Shown one piece after another: positions 36,659 through 47,943 of a DNA stretch of 64,000 nt (position 1 is its first letter; every line of letters starts with the position of its first letter). This DNA is from Gnetum montanum (Eukaryota; Streptophyta; Gnetopsida; Gnetales; Gnetaceae): positions 293,612 to 357,611 of the forward strand of contig MNCI01000596.1 of NCBI GenBank assembly GCA_015680685.1, in the 5' to 3' direction. A model generated the notes under the pieces. The model was not told the DNA's origin. It ran no database searches and was given only the letters and a program-made list of their open reading frames with translations. Position numbers and translations under genes: made by a program.

Positions 36659-36792
36659 TTTGTAATATGAAATAAAACATCAATGTGCTTTTATAATTCT
36701 ATGTATAGTGGGAATGATGTTGACATTGATGTTTGGACAATGATATTAATGGTATTCACTAAACCTAAATAGTGCATGTTTCAACAAATAAA

Positions 36793-36812
36793 GTCCTTGG
36801 AAATAGTACCAA
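36793..36812 (-). promoter_or_regulatory. primer binding site of AT-2
   Basis: On the - strand, ttggtactatttccaaggac. Against TTGGCGCCGTTGCCGGGGAC it has six C-to-T or G-to-A changes and one G-to-T. The tRNA-Asp type is typical of Athila. Confidence 0.72.
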
Positions 36813-37738
36813 TGATGAGTGATGAGGTACCCCTACGCCCAACCATATGAATCACAAAGTGTTCACACACAATTTGGTCAAATTTTGTGGACTTTATAGT
36901 TTCCAATACACTAGTCTTCTAGGAAGTGAACCTTGTCCTAAGGTCATTCATTGTCTTCCCAATTACACTTTTGAAGCACAAGGTATGGTTAAGTGTAATT
37001 AAGGCATACGATTTTTATAGTTTTATGTTTTATAGTCTTGGTACTTGAATAGAGATAAAGATAGGGTGATTTAATGGCTAATTTAATGTAACTAACATGC
37101 TAGCCTTTAGCTAATCCTAACATAAGTATCTAGTACCACTTTCTGTATATGTTCTAAACCCACGTATCTACTATTGAGTTACCAATTGCTATGCTATTGG
37201 GCATACCAAGCAATAACATTGCTGGGATTACCAAGTGAATACATGTTACACTCAAAGTGATTGTAGTTATGTATTTAATATACCTAGCTTATCTTTCTCA
37301 ATTATCTTAATTAGTTTAATTATTGGAAAACATTGAATAAGTGATTAAAAACATTAAATGCATAAATGAAATATTAAATCTATTCAAAATGTTGTAACGT
37401 TTATCAAAAAGCTTGTCTTTATTTCCACACACTATTATGCTTAGGTACAACAATGCTCAAATAAAGATCCATATACTCAATGACTCCTACTACAAGCATT
37501 CAAGAAAAATATTCTAACTTTTGAATAGACAAATTGTAAGAGCTCTACTACTACTATGAGAATTGATTATCCTAAATGTGGCTGGTGACTCATATTTATA
37601 GATTGGGACAAACCCCTACATCAACAAGGCCATTACGATACAATTGACTACATCAATGGGGCCTCATTGACACAATAGACTATGTTGATGAGGCCTCGTC
37701 AATAGGGCGTAGTTGATGTGACAAACCAAAATTGATTA
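36813..37738 (-). repeat. 5' LTR of AT-2 (926 bp)
   Basis: It aligns end to end with 17894-18798. Its outer end has decayed from ctcatca to ttgatta, but the 18-base alignment of the last block and the ACAAG duplication fix the boundary at 37738. The reverse TATA (catatttataga) is near 37591-37602. Confidence 0.85.
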
Positions 37739-37743
37739 ACAAG

Positions 37744-38411
37744 CCACTTGTTTTTACTTAATTTTTAAATGATTTTATTTTGTGTTTTAATTATTGTCAT
37801 ATGTAAATTTAGTTGTTGAATTTTATATGAGAATGTTGGCACCATTCTTGTCATTTTATTTATCAATTGTTTAATTTTTGTTATGGTCATGCAAGGTTGT
37901 AATGCTTATCTTTGGTTGTGCAAGGCCTTCTTGAAATCCATCTTGGTGGTCATTGAGCTTGTTGGGCTTCTGTGCTATATTAGCAAATTATGGTTCTCCT
38001 TGGTTTAGGCTTGGGACCAAAGAGTTCTTGGCCTTCCTTCTTGATTACTTTAGTTTGATTTTATGGTCATTCTTGGCCTCAAATACTACAGTTGTTATTG
38101 CAAAGACTTTACCAGCCCTATCTACAAGTCTCATTGCTAAGTTTATTGTGTATGATCCTACTACTCGTGGAGGGTGACCATTATGATAGCATGTGCACTC
38201 TAGGCATGCACAAGTTATCCTATATTTGGAACATGCCAAAGTTTGCTCTGTACAATGCCAACAACACATTGATGATAGGTCACCATGTCAAAAACTTGTT
38301 CCAAAATCCTCATGGTACTTTTACTACTTTAAAGCATAAGTGACATTATGATTTTTTGATCTTTCTTTGTTGTTTTCATTAGGCTACTTGGTTATAATGA
38401 GTCACATGCTA
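37744..38411 (+). other. upstream part of the antisense gene remnant
   Basis: T-rich sequence up to about 37900, then a coding-like stretch in shifted frames. It reads LIAKFIVYDPTTRGG (about 38130-38175) and, after a frameshift, HKLSYIWNMPKFALYNANN (38205-38265). I recognise no family. Confidence 0.4.
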
Positions 38412-40983
38412 CAGGTATAGGGTAGATGGCAACAAATTGATCAAGAATGACCAAGTCTTAGCCTTGGCACATACTACCTTGAAGGTTTTTTCTCAAGGGA
38501 TATTCATGAGGCTTACGGTGTTGGAACAACTAAAGAATGATTTTGGTAGATACACATCATAATACTCCCAGGCCTATTGTAGGTGTTTTGCCAATTGAAC
38601 TACTCATGCCTAGTGGGATATTCTAGACTTAGGTGCTCATGCACCTATGGCATTGAGGATCCCAACATTGTCTAAACTAGGTAATTAACTTAAATGTGTT
38701 CATATTTGAAGATTTTTTTGTTACTTGTGTCAACGTTCTTTAGTTGTATCATTTTTTGGTTACCTAAGATTTAATGGTTTAATTGGTTTTGGGCTATGGG
38801 TTTAATTTTGAATTTTGGTTACATTTGTTATGTGCTTAATTTTTAATTTATTTATATTTATTATTTGGTATAGTGTGCACTCATGCTTGAAGGCTAACTA
38901 GCTATCCATGTTGTATTGCAAATCGTACACCAAAATCTATTATTGCATGATTACTTTGAGATGTATAAAGGAGACACTTATCCTTAAGTGGGGTAAAGTA
39001 GATTTAGCACAATAGTGGCTAGTTGGTAAAGCACCTAGAAAGATCTAGAAAAAGGTTGCCAATGTAGGTTTGCTCAAACATTTTATGGTTCATAGTCTAT
39101 CCATGCTTATATTAAAGATGGTGAATGTCATTGAATCCTTTGACAAAGGAGTCAAGAAATTCATCTTTCATATTCATGGTATACCTATCACTTTAGTCAT
39201 TAATGAATCTACATTCAACTACCTCTTTGACATACCTTTTTATGGCATGAAAGTTGTCGCAAAGGTAGGCAAAAAGGTGGATCATAGGAAGGAGGTGGAA
39301 GAATGGCTTAACACTCGTCATGACCATGGTGGCAAGTCTCTAGACCATTGCCAAGTTGTAGAGGCCAACAAGATGTATCCATTATTCCATTCTAGGAAGA
39401 TTTTCACATTGCTATCATAGAAAAAGATCCTTACCATTTGATAGGATTGAACCATGAAGAAGGTCCTCACTAAGGGTGCTCAAGTCAACTAAGTTGCTCA
39501 CTTAGTCTCAGGGCTATAGGAGGAGATCCTAAAATTCTAGAATAACCTTAAGACGATATGCCATATGCATTTTGCATTTTTTGTAGCATATTTAAGCAGG
39601 TTCATGGAATTCCTAGTGGTTAAGAAGGATGAAAAATGGGTAATTCATGATCCATCCCAATTCACAGTAGAGGTAGATAGGAAATGACAAGAGGAAGAGG
39701 CATTGAGGTAACAAGAGGCAGTGGAACCAATGCTCAATGAAGCATTAGAGGCCTTAGATGCCATATTTGGAGACTCATCATTTGATGATGGAACTAAAGT
39801 TGACATTGTGCATGGTCTTCCAGGTATTTATGAATTTTATTTTTATGCATTGCATCTTATTGTTTGATGCTAGAGCTAGTTTTAATTTTAAGTTGGTGGT
39901 TATATTTGTTGTAGTGTCTAAATTCAAACAAGAAGTATCAATCTCTACATTTCATATGAAACCATAGGTGGAGGTTGTTGACAAGATAGAGTTCATGCAT
40001 GGAATGGCTGAAGACATGGTTAATTGGTTACAACAAATTACTTTTGATATTGGTAAGAATATTAGCATATTTACCTAATTTTTTTATTGTTTATATATAT
40101 TTTTTTGCTTATTTTAATTCATTGGCTTTTTAAGTTTCATGGTTATATGGCCTTAGTTTTTTTTAGAGGGTTTTGGCTATTTTTGTTGATTACTTATTGT
40201 CTTTATTTTTTTTTTGTCTTATTTATAGTGTCCAAGGTTGGATGGGATCCAAAACATGATGTTGAGCTTGATGAGCTACCTAAGCTACTGCGTGAAGTGG
40301 AAAATGTTTCACGAAGCGTATACAAAAGTGCCAATGAATGTGCTCTCCAATGTGCCAAGACTTCATGGGATATCCAATGTTCTAATGAATTCCTATGGGA
40401 AAAAATTATAGCATTGGAAAAGGAGATCAAATGGCAAGCTAAGGAGATCAAAGACCTTAGGGACCACAAGGAGTTTGTGGAGGCTCTCATATCCAACAAA
40501 GACTCCTTGCACACTAAGGAGATAAAATGGTCATATTACTAGAATGCCATCCATGGCAAGGTTGTGTTAGCTAGGAATCTTTCCAGATAAAAGATTCAAA
40601 TGGATCTTCTAGTACATAAGATTAAAGATTGGTGAGATTATTGTGCTTGGGTCATTAACTGGGACAATGTGCAAAAGGATCATAAGGGCAAATACAAGGC
40701 TGAAAAAAAAAGTTATTATAAGTGGTTGCAAGAAGAGGATATAAAGAACCATAATTTAGAGATGTTTGTGTACATGATTAATGCAGAGGAGGCCTTCAAG
40801 TTGTTTGAAGATTCTTTGATTCTGTTTGATTCCCCTACCCATCAAATTACCATCACTTCAAGGGAGGTAACCACTGCCACCCTTTCACAAGAACCCACAT
40901 CATGGATGGATATTGAGAGAATGAACATCATGATGGGTGTGAACTTTAGAGCAGAAGAATGGATTAACATGAATGAAGAATAA
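38412..40983 (+). pseudogene. intron-containing gene remnant, antisense within the Tat element
   Basis: Four coding blocks are separated by T-rich gaps with GT...AG ends: 38681-38873, 39824-39914 and 40053-40228. Joining the last two gaps keeps one frame (phase 1 both times). Block 2 includes 39070-39420, with KKFIFHIHGIPITLVINE and FNYLFDIPFYGMKVV, loosely like the plant mobile domain or transposon-protein folds of extra retrotransposon ORFs. Block 4 (40229-40983) is hydrophilic and heptad-rich (IIALEKEIKWQAKEIKDL), ending WINMNEE and stop. A few in-frame stops (for example near 39967) and frameshifts mark it as decayed. Extra ORFs, some antisense, are known in Tat elements. Confidence 0.6.
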
Positions 40984-42066
40984 ATTCTTCATCATTTGGA
41001 CACTAGTCTTCAAAACTTTCCTCCATAAGACCATGCACCAAAATCCTCACAAGTTTGTATTTTATTTTAAGTTTTTATTTTACTATATTTTAGTTTTATT
41101 TATGATATAATTTTTTGGTTATGTTGATTACTAATTAAGTTCTTATTTTATGTTTTATTTTTGTTTTGTTGTTGTGGTGCAAGCACTAGGTGATGCTAGC
41201 AGCCCTAGTGGCCATGATGAACTGCCTCTTCCTCTAGTAGCTTTGCCTTAGACCTACTAGTTTCAACATGTTTTTGCCTAATTTTAGTTATGATGTTGAT
41301 TGTTATTCTTTATTAGTGACTACTCATAGTTGTTTTAGACTATAAGATAGTTTGTTATTATTTATTATTTATTTCAACATTGCACAGTGCAACCATGGTT
41401 TTTGGACTTGTCTATTTTTTTTATGTCAAGATTATAAAAGTTTTTGTTTTATTTGTCACATTATGTGACTATGGCTACCAAGCTTGGACATTTGGTTATA
41501 AAATTTTAAATTTTTCCTATATATTTTGGCATTTTTAGTTTTATGCATTTTATGTACTCTAGGTTTTGTTCATGTTATGAGGCTATGTTGGTTAAAACAC
41601 ATGGTTATAGGGCAATAATTGGTAAAGTAAAATGTAAAGTAATTCGGAAAATAAAATGTAAACTAAGGTATAATGGCTATAACAAAGATAAAGAATAATT
41701 AGGTTATCAAGGTATTACCAATTTAAGGCCTTGGTAGGCCATGGTTTTGCTAGTTTTAGATCTTAGAAAGCCATGACATTGGCAGTTTAAGGCCTTATAG
41801 GCCATGGAATGTTTTTATAAATTTTTTGTATTTTAAACTTTTTTATGGATTTTTCAAGTTTTAAAATTTCTATGGCATTTTTATGTTTTAGAAAAGGAAA
41901 AGCACAAAAAATAAATATTGTAAATAAGAATATGTTGTAAACTATGCACTAAAATAAGGCAAAATATGGTAAAAAAAATGACTCATTCAAACAAAGGTTA
42001 AACTAGGCTAGGAAAATAGAAAGAAAAGGCTACACAATTATCTACATTAGGGTAAGCAAGTAGGAA
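40984..42066 (+). other. 3' region of the antisense gene and remainder of the intron-like gap
   Basis: T- and A-rich. A short open block at about 41192-41250 (cactaggtgatgctagcagc onwards) preceded by tgttgttgtggtgcaag could be a last exon. Nothing else is supported. Confidence 0.35.
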
Positions 42067-42960
42067 ACATACATCAATTGTGAAACTATTTCCTAATATT
42101 TGAAAGATTAGGAAAGGCATATGGTCTCCATTGCATAATCTTGTACTCTTTGTTTCCCTTGCTAACCATATTGAATGTGAGCTCTTCCCATGGTGCATTT
42201 AAGAGTTGACTATTGTTGATTTTGGCCTCACCTACTCCATTATGCTTCTTGAATTCATTTTTAACTATAGGAGTCTCTTCTTGAAACTCCACTCCGAATC
42301 CTTTCTCTATGTCAATGTTATTGAATGCTAAGGGAATCACACTATTTCCATAAATAATGATTTTACCTCCCTCATAAGGCAAGTGAATTTCTTGGTGAAT
42401 GGATGAGGAAACAACTTGTAATTGAGCTAGCCAAGGCCTTCCTAGGATGAGATTAAAGCTTGGTGTCTCTTCCACCATCAAGAAGTTGGTTGTTGTGGGG
42501 AATTACTCCTCCTCTATGAAGTCCAAAGAAATAAAGCCTTTCATGATAACTCGTGATTTTTTTAAAGGATTTCAAAGTAGAAGAAGAAGAGTTTTGCATA
42601 TGTTCCACTAGGTTGATTGTTCAATGATAGTGTAACATATACATTTGTCACCGCTCCATCGTCAATGTGCACCCTATGAATCTTGTATTGTCCAATCCTT
42701 ATTATTATGAATAGAGAGGCCCTCATTGTCCTATCATCCTGGGGTTTGGTTTTGACTTTGCTATCACAAAACACTAGTGTGGTTGACTTCATTTGTTCCC
42801 TAGGTGAGAGTGATAGCATCACTATGTGGATGGACTCTTCATTGGTGGGTATATCCTCACTAATAGGAATTGATGTGAACATCTCTACTAGGGCTTTATC
42901 ATGAGTAGAAGAATTCATTACCAGGTCATACAAGCTTAATGAAGTATTCATTTGTTTCAA
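42067..42960 (-). pseudogene. Tat-type aspartic protease
   Basis: The - strand frame 42960-42562 has SLYDLVMNSSTHDKALVE and HRVHIDDGAVTNVYV; IDDGAVTNV is the active-site motif (DNGSALNV in the family). The frame 42481-42086 has FNLILGRPWLAQLQVVSSSI, the conserved second half. One frameshift separates them. After SNIRK the frame meets stops and then gatgtatgt, a donor-like sequence at 42067-42075. RT is not found downstream until 13656. Confidence 0.8.
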
Positions 42961-43099
42961 GGATTATTTCACCTATTCCATGGCATTGAGGAAGTATTTG
43001 TTATTGGTTGTTGGTTTCTCATTCTTATTGACTTTGACTTCCTCCATTCATCCTAGGATGCAAACTTCATGTCTTAAGGTTTGTAGTTTGGCTTCTTTT

Positions 43100-45490
43100 C
43101 CCTTCTCTTATTATTTTAGATCCTCCCTTGATTGACTATTTGAGGCATTTTGAGCATTAGAACTCATGGAAATGGTTGAAATGGGTGTGGGCTTTAATGG
43201 GCCCACCTCCTTCCAAGCTTTCACCTACTTGTTGTCTTTGGCCTTGGGTTTTGGTGCAGATTTCTTATGTTGCTTGTTAGGTGATTTCTTATTATTAGGT
43301 TGCAAAAAATTCATTGCATTGGTTACCACAAGAGAACATTGGCCTGTTTGGATTGTAGTTTTGGTTGTGGTGGAAGGGGGCACTCTAATCATGTAAGATT
43401 CCTTGGAAGAAGTTGATGATGGTATCCTAACAACAAAAGAAGTCCTTGAACTAGATGAAGTTGAAGGGCCCCTTTCATGACAAGGAGATACCCAAATCAC
43501 AAATGGCTCCCTAGCATATCTTGGGCTATTACTTACATTAAATGTCACTATTTTGTATGGGCTATTTTTGGCATTCATCAGGTCTTTATATACTTGCATT
43601 GACTAGTTTTTTGACCTAACTAGGTTAGAGGCATTGAGCACTAGCTCTTTATTATCTATCATGTTTTTCAATTCATCCTTTAGTTCTAAAAAAATCAGTA
43701 TCATGGCCTAGCAACTAATGATAGTGATAAAATTGGTCAAGTTTAAAATACTTTGATATAGGTGCATCATCCTTGGTTGTCATAGTGGGATCCTTTGTGA
43801 TTTCACATAATTGATCATGCTTCTTGCAGGCATTCTCTATCATTTTCTTGTATTGGATCCAACCACTCTTGAGCAACTAGTCAAGGAATTTAGATGATCT
43901 TAGTGGCAACGTAGTGTACTTTAATCAATCTTTCCTATCAAAGTTAGACCTTGTGTTATTTGATGTAGAGGCCTCGAATGTCAATGATTGGTTGGTTGTG
44001 GTATAGGCCTTGAGTTGGCTTTTTTTCAATTCCTATGTGGTTTTATTATCTTTGGCCATGGTGGCCATGACTACATGCTTTTATTTCCTCCTCTCTTATC
44101 TTTCCATATGTGTTGATTTTTATATAACACATAGGCAAGGTCATGGATGGCCCTAGCAGTGTCCTCTATATTCTTAGTCTATGAGAAATATTAACTTAGC
44201 ATCTATGGATCTACGTAATACAATTTAGACTTAACGAAGTGATTTACTGCTCCCTTGAAGATGGCCAAAAGATGAATTTCAATTATAGGTTTAGGAGTCT
44301 CATTAAGTAGAGAATTCCATCATTGGATGAACTTCTGGACAAGTTCAAGATGCTCCTATTTAATTTTCATTAGTTGGTCTAGGATGGTATCTCCTTTTAA
44401 GTTATACTTAAAATGATTCACAAATTCTAAAATCAAGTCTTCTCATAATGTTATTGATCCCCTAGTAATGTGGGGTACCAATCCAAGGCTTTCCTAACAA
44501 GAGACATAGGAAGATTCTAATAATTATGTGAGGTTAAGCCTGTAGCAATAGTCACTTAGAATATAAGGTGTTGAGGTCTGTGTTTGGATCACCTTCATCA
44601 TTATATTTAGTGAACTGTGATATAGAAATGCCTAGGGGAAGAGTTATTTGTGGGATGATTAGACTAATAGAATCATCCTAATAAAAGTCCATTATTTTTA
44701 CAATCTGTGAAGCTGAAGCTTGGAGCTTACGTAACTCTTCTGTGAGGTTTTGGATCATCTAAAAAGCCTAATCTAAGCCTTGGGGCACTCTGGTAGGTTG
44801 CAGGGTTTGTACAAATGGTTGTGATATAAGTTGGAAGGCTTATGGCCTTGTGATGGGTAATGGTAATGATGGAAAAGGATGTGTAATCATTGTTGTATGA
44901 AAGCTAAATAATGAAAATGAGATTTATGTTGATATTTGGAGGAAAAAAGTGGAAAATGATGTATGTGATGCTTGGGTAACTTGGGGTCCCACTGAGGGGC
45001 CCACTAGCAAGGAGAAAGGATGAGTTGTGTTGAAGACCACAAGTGATGGTAATCTAGATTAAGGCTACATGGTAAAAGGAACAGAGGAGAAAAGAGAGGT
45101 AGATTAAGACACAGGTTGTGCCTGGTAGGTGGCTATGATGGGTGTAAGAAGAGGATTTAGGAACCTACCCTAGGAAGAGGTAAGAGAGACCAAACTAGAT
45201 GTAGTGGCCTAGGGAGCTGATTATTGGAAAAGACCCACTATGAAGTTATCTAGCTCTAGCATAACCTTAAATTCATCAAATCCTCCATAGTGAATCTTTG
45301 AGTTAGCCTCCTCATTTGGCTCATCCATCTCAATTAGTTGGGATAATATGTGTATATGGATGTCATTTAGTGGTATTTTATCATAGGGGGAAGGGATGTG
45401 CTCCTTTCTATTTCGATGGATCAACTCAAACTCATGCTTGGGCTTGGCTTCTACATGTGGGATGAGTAGGAAAACTTCAAGGAGCATATG
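43100..45490 (-). pseudogene. Tat-type gag
   Basis: The N-terminal open piece 45487-45221 (MLLEVFLLIPHVEAKPKH... to NFIVGLF) is acidic and of unknown fold. Around 43750-43670 the - strand reads KYFKLDQFYHYHQLLGHDTD-like residues, the GHDT knuckle block shared with the copy at 6.4 kb. The 43599-43225 frame is a Ser/Pro/Lys-rich linker toward protease. Capsid-core motifs between are heavily broken. Confidence 0.68.
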
Positions 45491-46768
45491 AATTTATAAT
45501 ATTCTTTATCTATGACAAAAAAATTTGAGCTTTTGCCATTTTTCCTAAGTAATGCCTACGCTTAGCCACAGTTGAATCCTTTAGATCGTACACGTGTCTA
45601 ACATCTTGGTTGGGGCCATATTAGTCAAGTTGATAGGAAACACTATTGATTTACTGAAAGGCATTTTCAAGCTATTTAATTTGGTTTGATTTGATTTTAA
45701 TAAAAAGGGTAACAAGTGGAACTATGTAATGTATGAATGGTTTTGGCTGTAAAAGTGGTTGAAACTACAATTGTAGGTGCAATGCAAATTATAGTGATAG
45801 TGTTATGCATTACACTAGTTAAAATTTAAATTAATTAATTATTTTAAATTTTAAGATTTCTTTGGATGAAAGGGTCAAATAATTGCACTATAATTAGTTT
45901 CTGGGCAAAAAATTAATGTGAAATGGCAAATGTTGGTTCTTGGTCTATGCACTGTTTTCAATGCATCCAACCTACACTAGTAAAGCTACATTGGTTTTTG
46001 CAAGAAATGTGTTGGTTTTGGAATTGAAATAAAAAGATACACTAGGTTTTCAATAAGAGATACATTGATACTATAAAAGGCAAGTTTGATTTACCTTTTT
46101 TAGAATGCTAGCTTTGTTGTACAATCAAAAAATGTGTTATTTTTCCAAAAGATATGTTGGGTATCTTGAAAAAATATGTTGGCATTATGTGGTAATGAGC
46201 AAAATGGTAATTTTTCCAAAGATGCACTAGATATCCTAAAAAAAATACATTGGATTTATGTGGTAATGAGAAAAATGGTAATTTTTCCAAAGATATCCTA
46301 AAAAAGTTACATTGTATTTATGTGGTAATGAGTAAATGGTACTTTTTTTAAAGTTATGTTGGGTGTCTTGAAAAAATATGATGGCTTTGTGATGGAACGT
46401 GTGTTAGGTTTTTTTTTAAAGAATTTTGATTTAAACATTTCATAGTAGGAAGTGGGTGGTGGAAAAAATAAGTTTTCCTTTGGTAAAACCCAAAGGCTAA
46501 TTTTTAGACACCAAACATTTTCAAGTTGCACTGAAAATTACACAAGCTTTTGAAAGTCTAGTAACTATTGTGAAATTTACAACAACATCCAAACTAATTG
46601 AAAAAATATGTTGGGTATAATTACAATAGAATGAGTGGATGTGTTGATTTCTAGCAAGATTTTAATATCAATTTTAAAAGTTTCAAGCTATAAAAATTCA
46701 TTTTAGATAGGCCAAAACAAGATTAGGCAAAGAACTTTGGCAGAAGCTCTCCTTGTAGCACCAAAAAC
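45491..46768 (-). other. 5' leader of the Tat element
   Basis: Non-coding, AT-rich. It contains the tandem repeat at 46122-46385 and other copies of the words agatacattgg and aaatatgttgg. The last 25 bases before the LTR read, on the - strand, gtttttggtgctacaaggag, the expected place for a primer site; I could not assign a tRNA. Confidence 0.5.
46122..46385 (-). repeat. tandem repeat in the Tat 5' leader, 62-71-bp units
   Basis: Units beginning tatgtggtaatgag start at 46186, 46257 and 46319, with a partial unit before them from about 46122. Each contains aatggtaatttttcc and an aaagatatgttggg-like word, which links it to the 190-bp array at 14.5-16.3 kb. Confidence 0.75.
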
Positions 46769-46864
46769 TATTACACTAAAAAAATTTGGTGCTAGAAAAC
46801 TAAAGATCTCCAGTCAATAATTTAACCTTGGATCTCAAGGAACCTTAAGAAAGAGGATCCAAGG
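46769..46864 (-). repeat. Tat 5' LTR, part 1 (left of AT-4)
   Basis: It aligns with 7956-8051. The last five bases CAAGG (46860-46864) are the target duplication of AT-4. Confidence 0.78.
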
Positions 46865-47782
46865 TGATGAGTCTTGGTTTGTTGCATTGACTGGGCCCCA
46901 TTGACTAGGCTCTATTGACGTAGTCTATTGCATTGACTAGGCCTCATCGACTAGGCCCCATTGATGTAGTCTATTGCATCGATGTAAGGGTCTATCCTGG
47001 TCTATAAATATTTGCTTACCAGTTGCATTTATGGAATCTAGTTTTTTGAGTAGTATCAAAGCTCTTGCAGTTTGTTCATTCGAAAGTTAGAATATTTTTC
47101 CTAAATGCCCGCAATAGAAGCCATTGAGTGCATGCATGGATCTTTATTCAAGCATTGTTATACCTGAGCATGACAGTGCATGCAATAATAAATATGAACT
47201 TTGTGATACACCTTGTAGCATTCTGGATAGATTAAATGATTAATTTATGCATATAATATTTTTAGTTAGTTATACAATATTTTTCAGTAATTAAGCTAAT
47301 TAAGTGAGATAAGTTAAATAGATTAAATACATAAGTACAAACACTTCGAGTGTAACACATATTTGCTTGGTAACCCCAACAATGTTATTGCTTGATTTGC
47401 CTAGTAGTGTAGCACTTGGTAATCCCAGTAGCATGTACGTGGGTTTAGGACATGTAAGGTAAGTGGGGCCAAATGCTTATGTTAGGATTAGTTAGAAATG
47501 AGTTAATTCATTAGATCTTAATAGTATTAAATTGTCTTACCTTTGTATTTTAGCACCACAAATGCTAAAAACCTAAAATCATAAAAATCATATACCTCAA
47601 TTAGACTTAACCATAGCACATCACAAGTGTAATTGGGAAGACAACAAATGACCTTAAGGAAAGGTTCATTGCCTAGATAACTAGTGTACCGGAGAACATA
47701 GAGTCCTTGGAATTTGACCAAATTATATGTTAACGCTTCGTGATTCGTATGGCTAAGCATAGGGTACCTTCGCTACTCATCA
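46865..47782 (+). repeat. 5' LTR of AT-4 (918 bp)
   Basis: It runs tgatgagtcttgg...ctactcatca. U3 carries repeats of the attgactaggcccca / catcgatgta type at about 46890-46990. A TATA box (tctataaata) lies at 47001-47010 and AATAAA at 47187-47192. A donor-like aggtaagtgg lies near 47456-47465. Confidence 0.9.
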
Positions 47783-47802
47783 TTGACATCATTACCATGG
47801 AC
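47783..47802 (+). promoter_or_regulatory. primer binding site of AT-4
   Basis: ttgacatcattaccatggac follows the LTR directly. Against the tRNA-Asp complement it differs almost only by G-to-A and C-to-T. Confidence 0.72.
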
Positions 47803-47943
47803 TTAGTTTGTTTGAAACATGCACTATCTAGGTTTCATGAATACCATTAATATCATTATACAAACCCCAAGGTCCATGCCATTCCTGCTATACATAGGAT
47901 TATAAAAAAAAAAGCACACTAACATTTTATTTCATATTGCAAA

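Larger units (their letters stand above)
17894..37738 (-). mobile_element. AT-2, full-length Athila-like retrotransposon (- strand, interrupted by AT-3)
   Basis: The LTRs are at 17894-18798 (3') and 36813-37738 (5'), with perfect target duplications ACAAG at 17889-17893 and 37739-37743. Internal order on the - strand is PBS, gag, protease, RT (interrupted), RNase H, integrase, spacer, ORF3, PPT. Removing AT-3 plus its duplication gives 13,193 bp, almost the same as AT-4. It lies inside the Tat element's protease-RT gap. Confidence 0.88.

Noticed and set aside
40203-40514. 103-codon - strand frame
   Set aside because: It mirrors the coiled-coil exon of the + strand gene remnant, whose frame continues across introns and is the better explanation.
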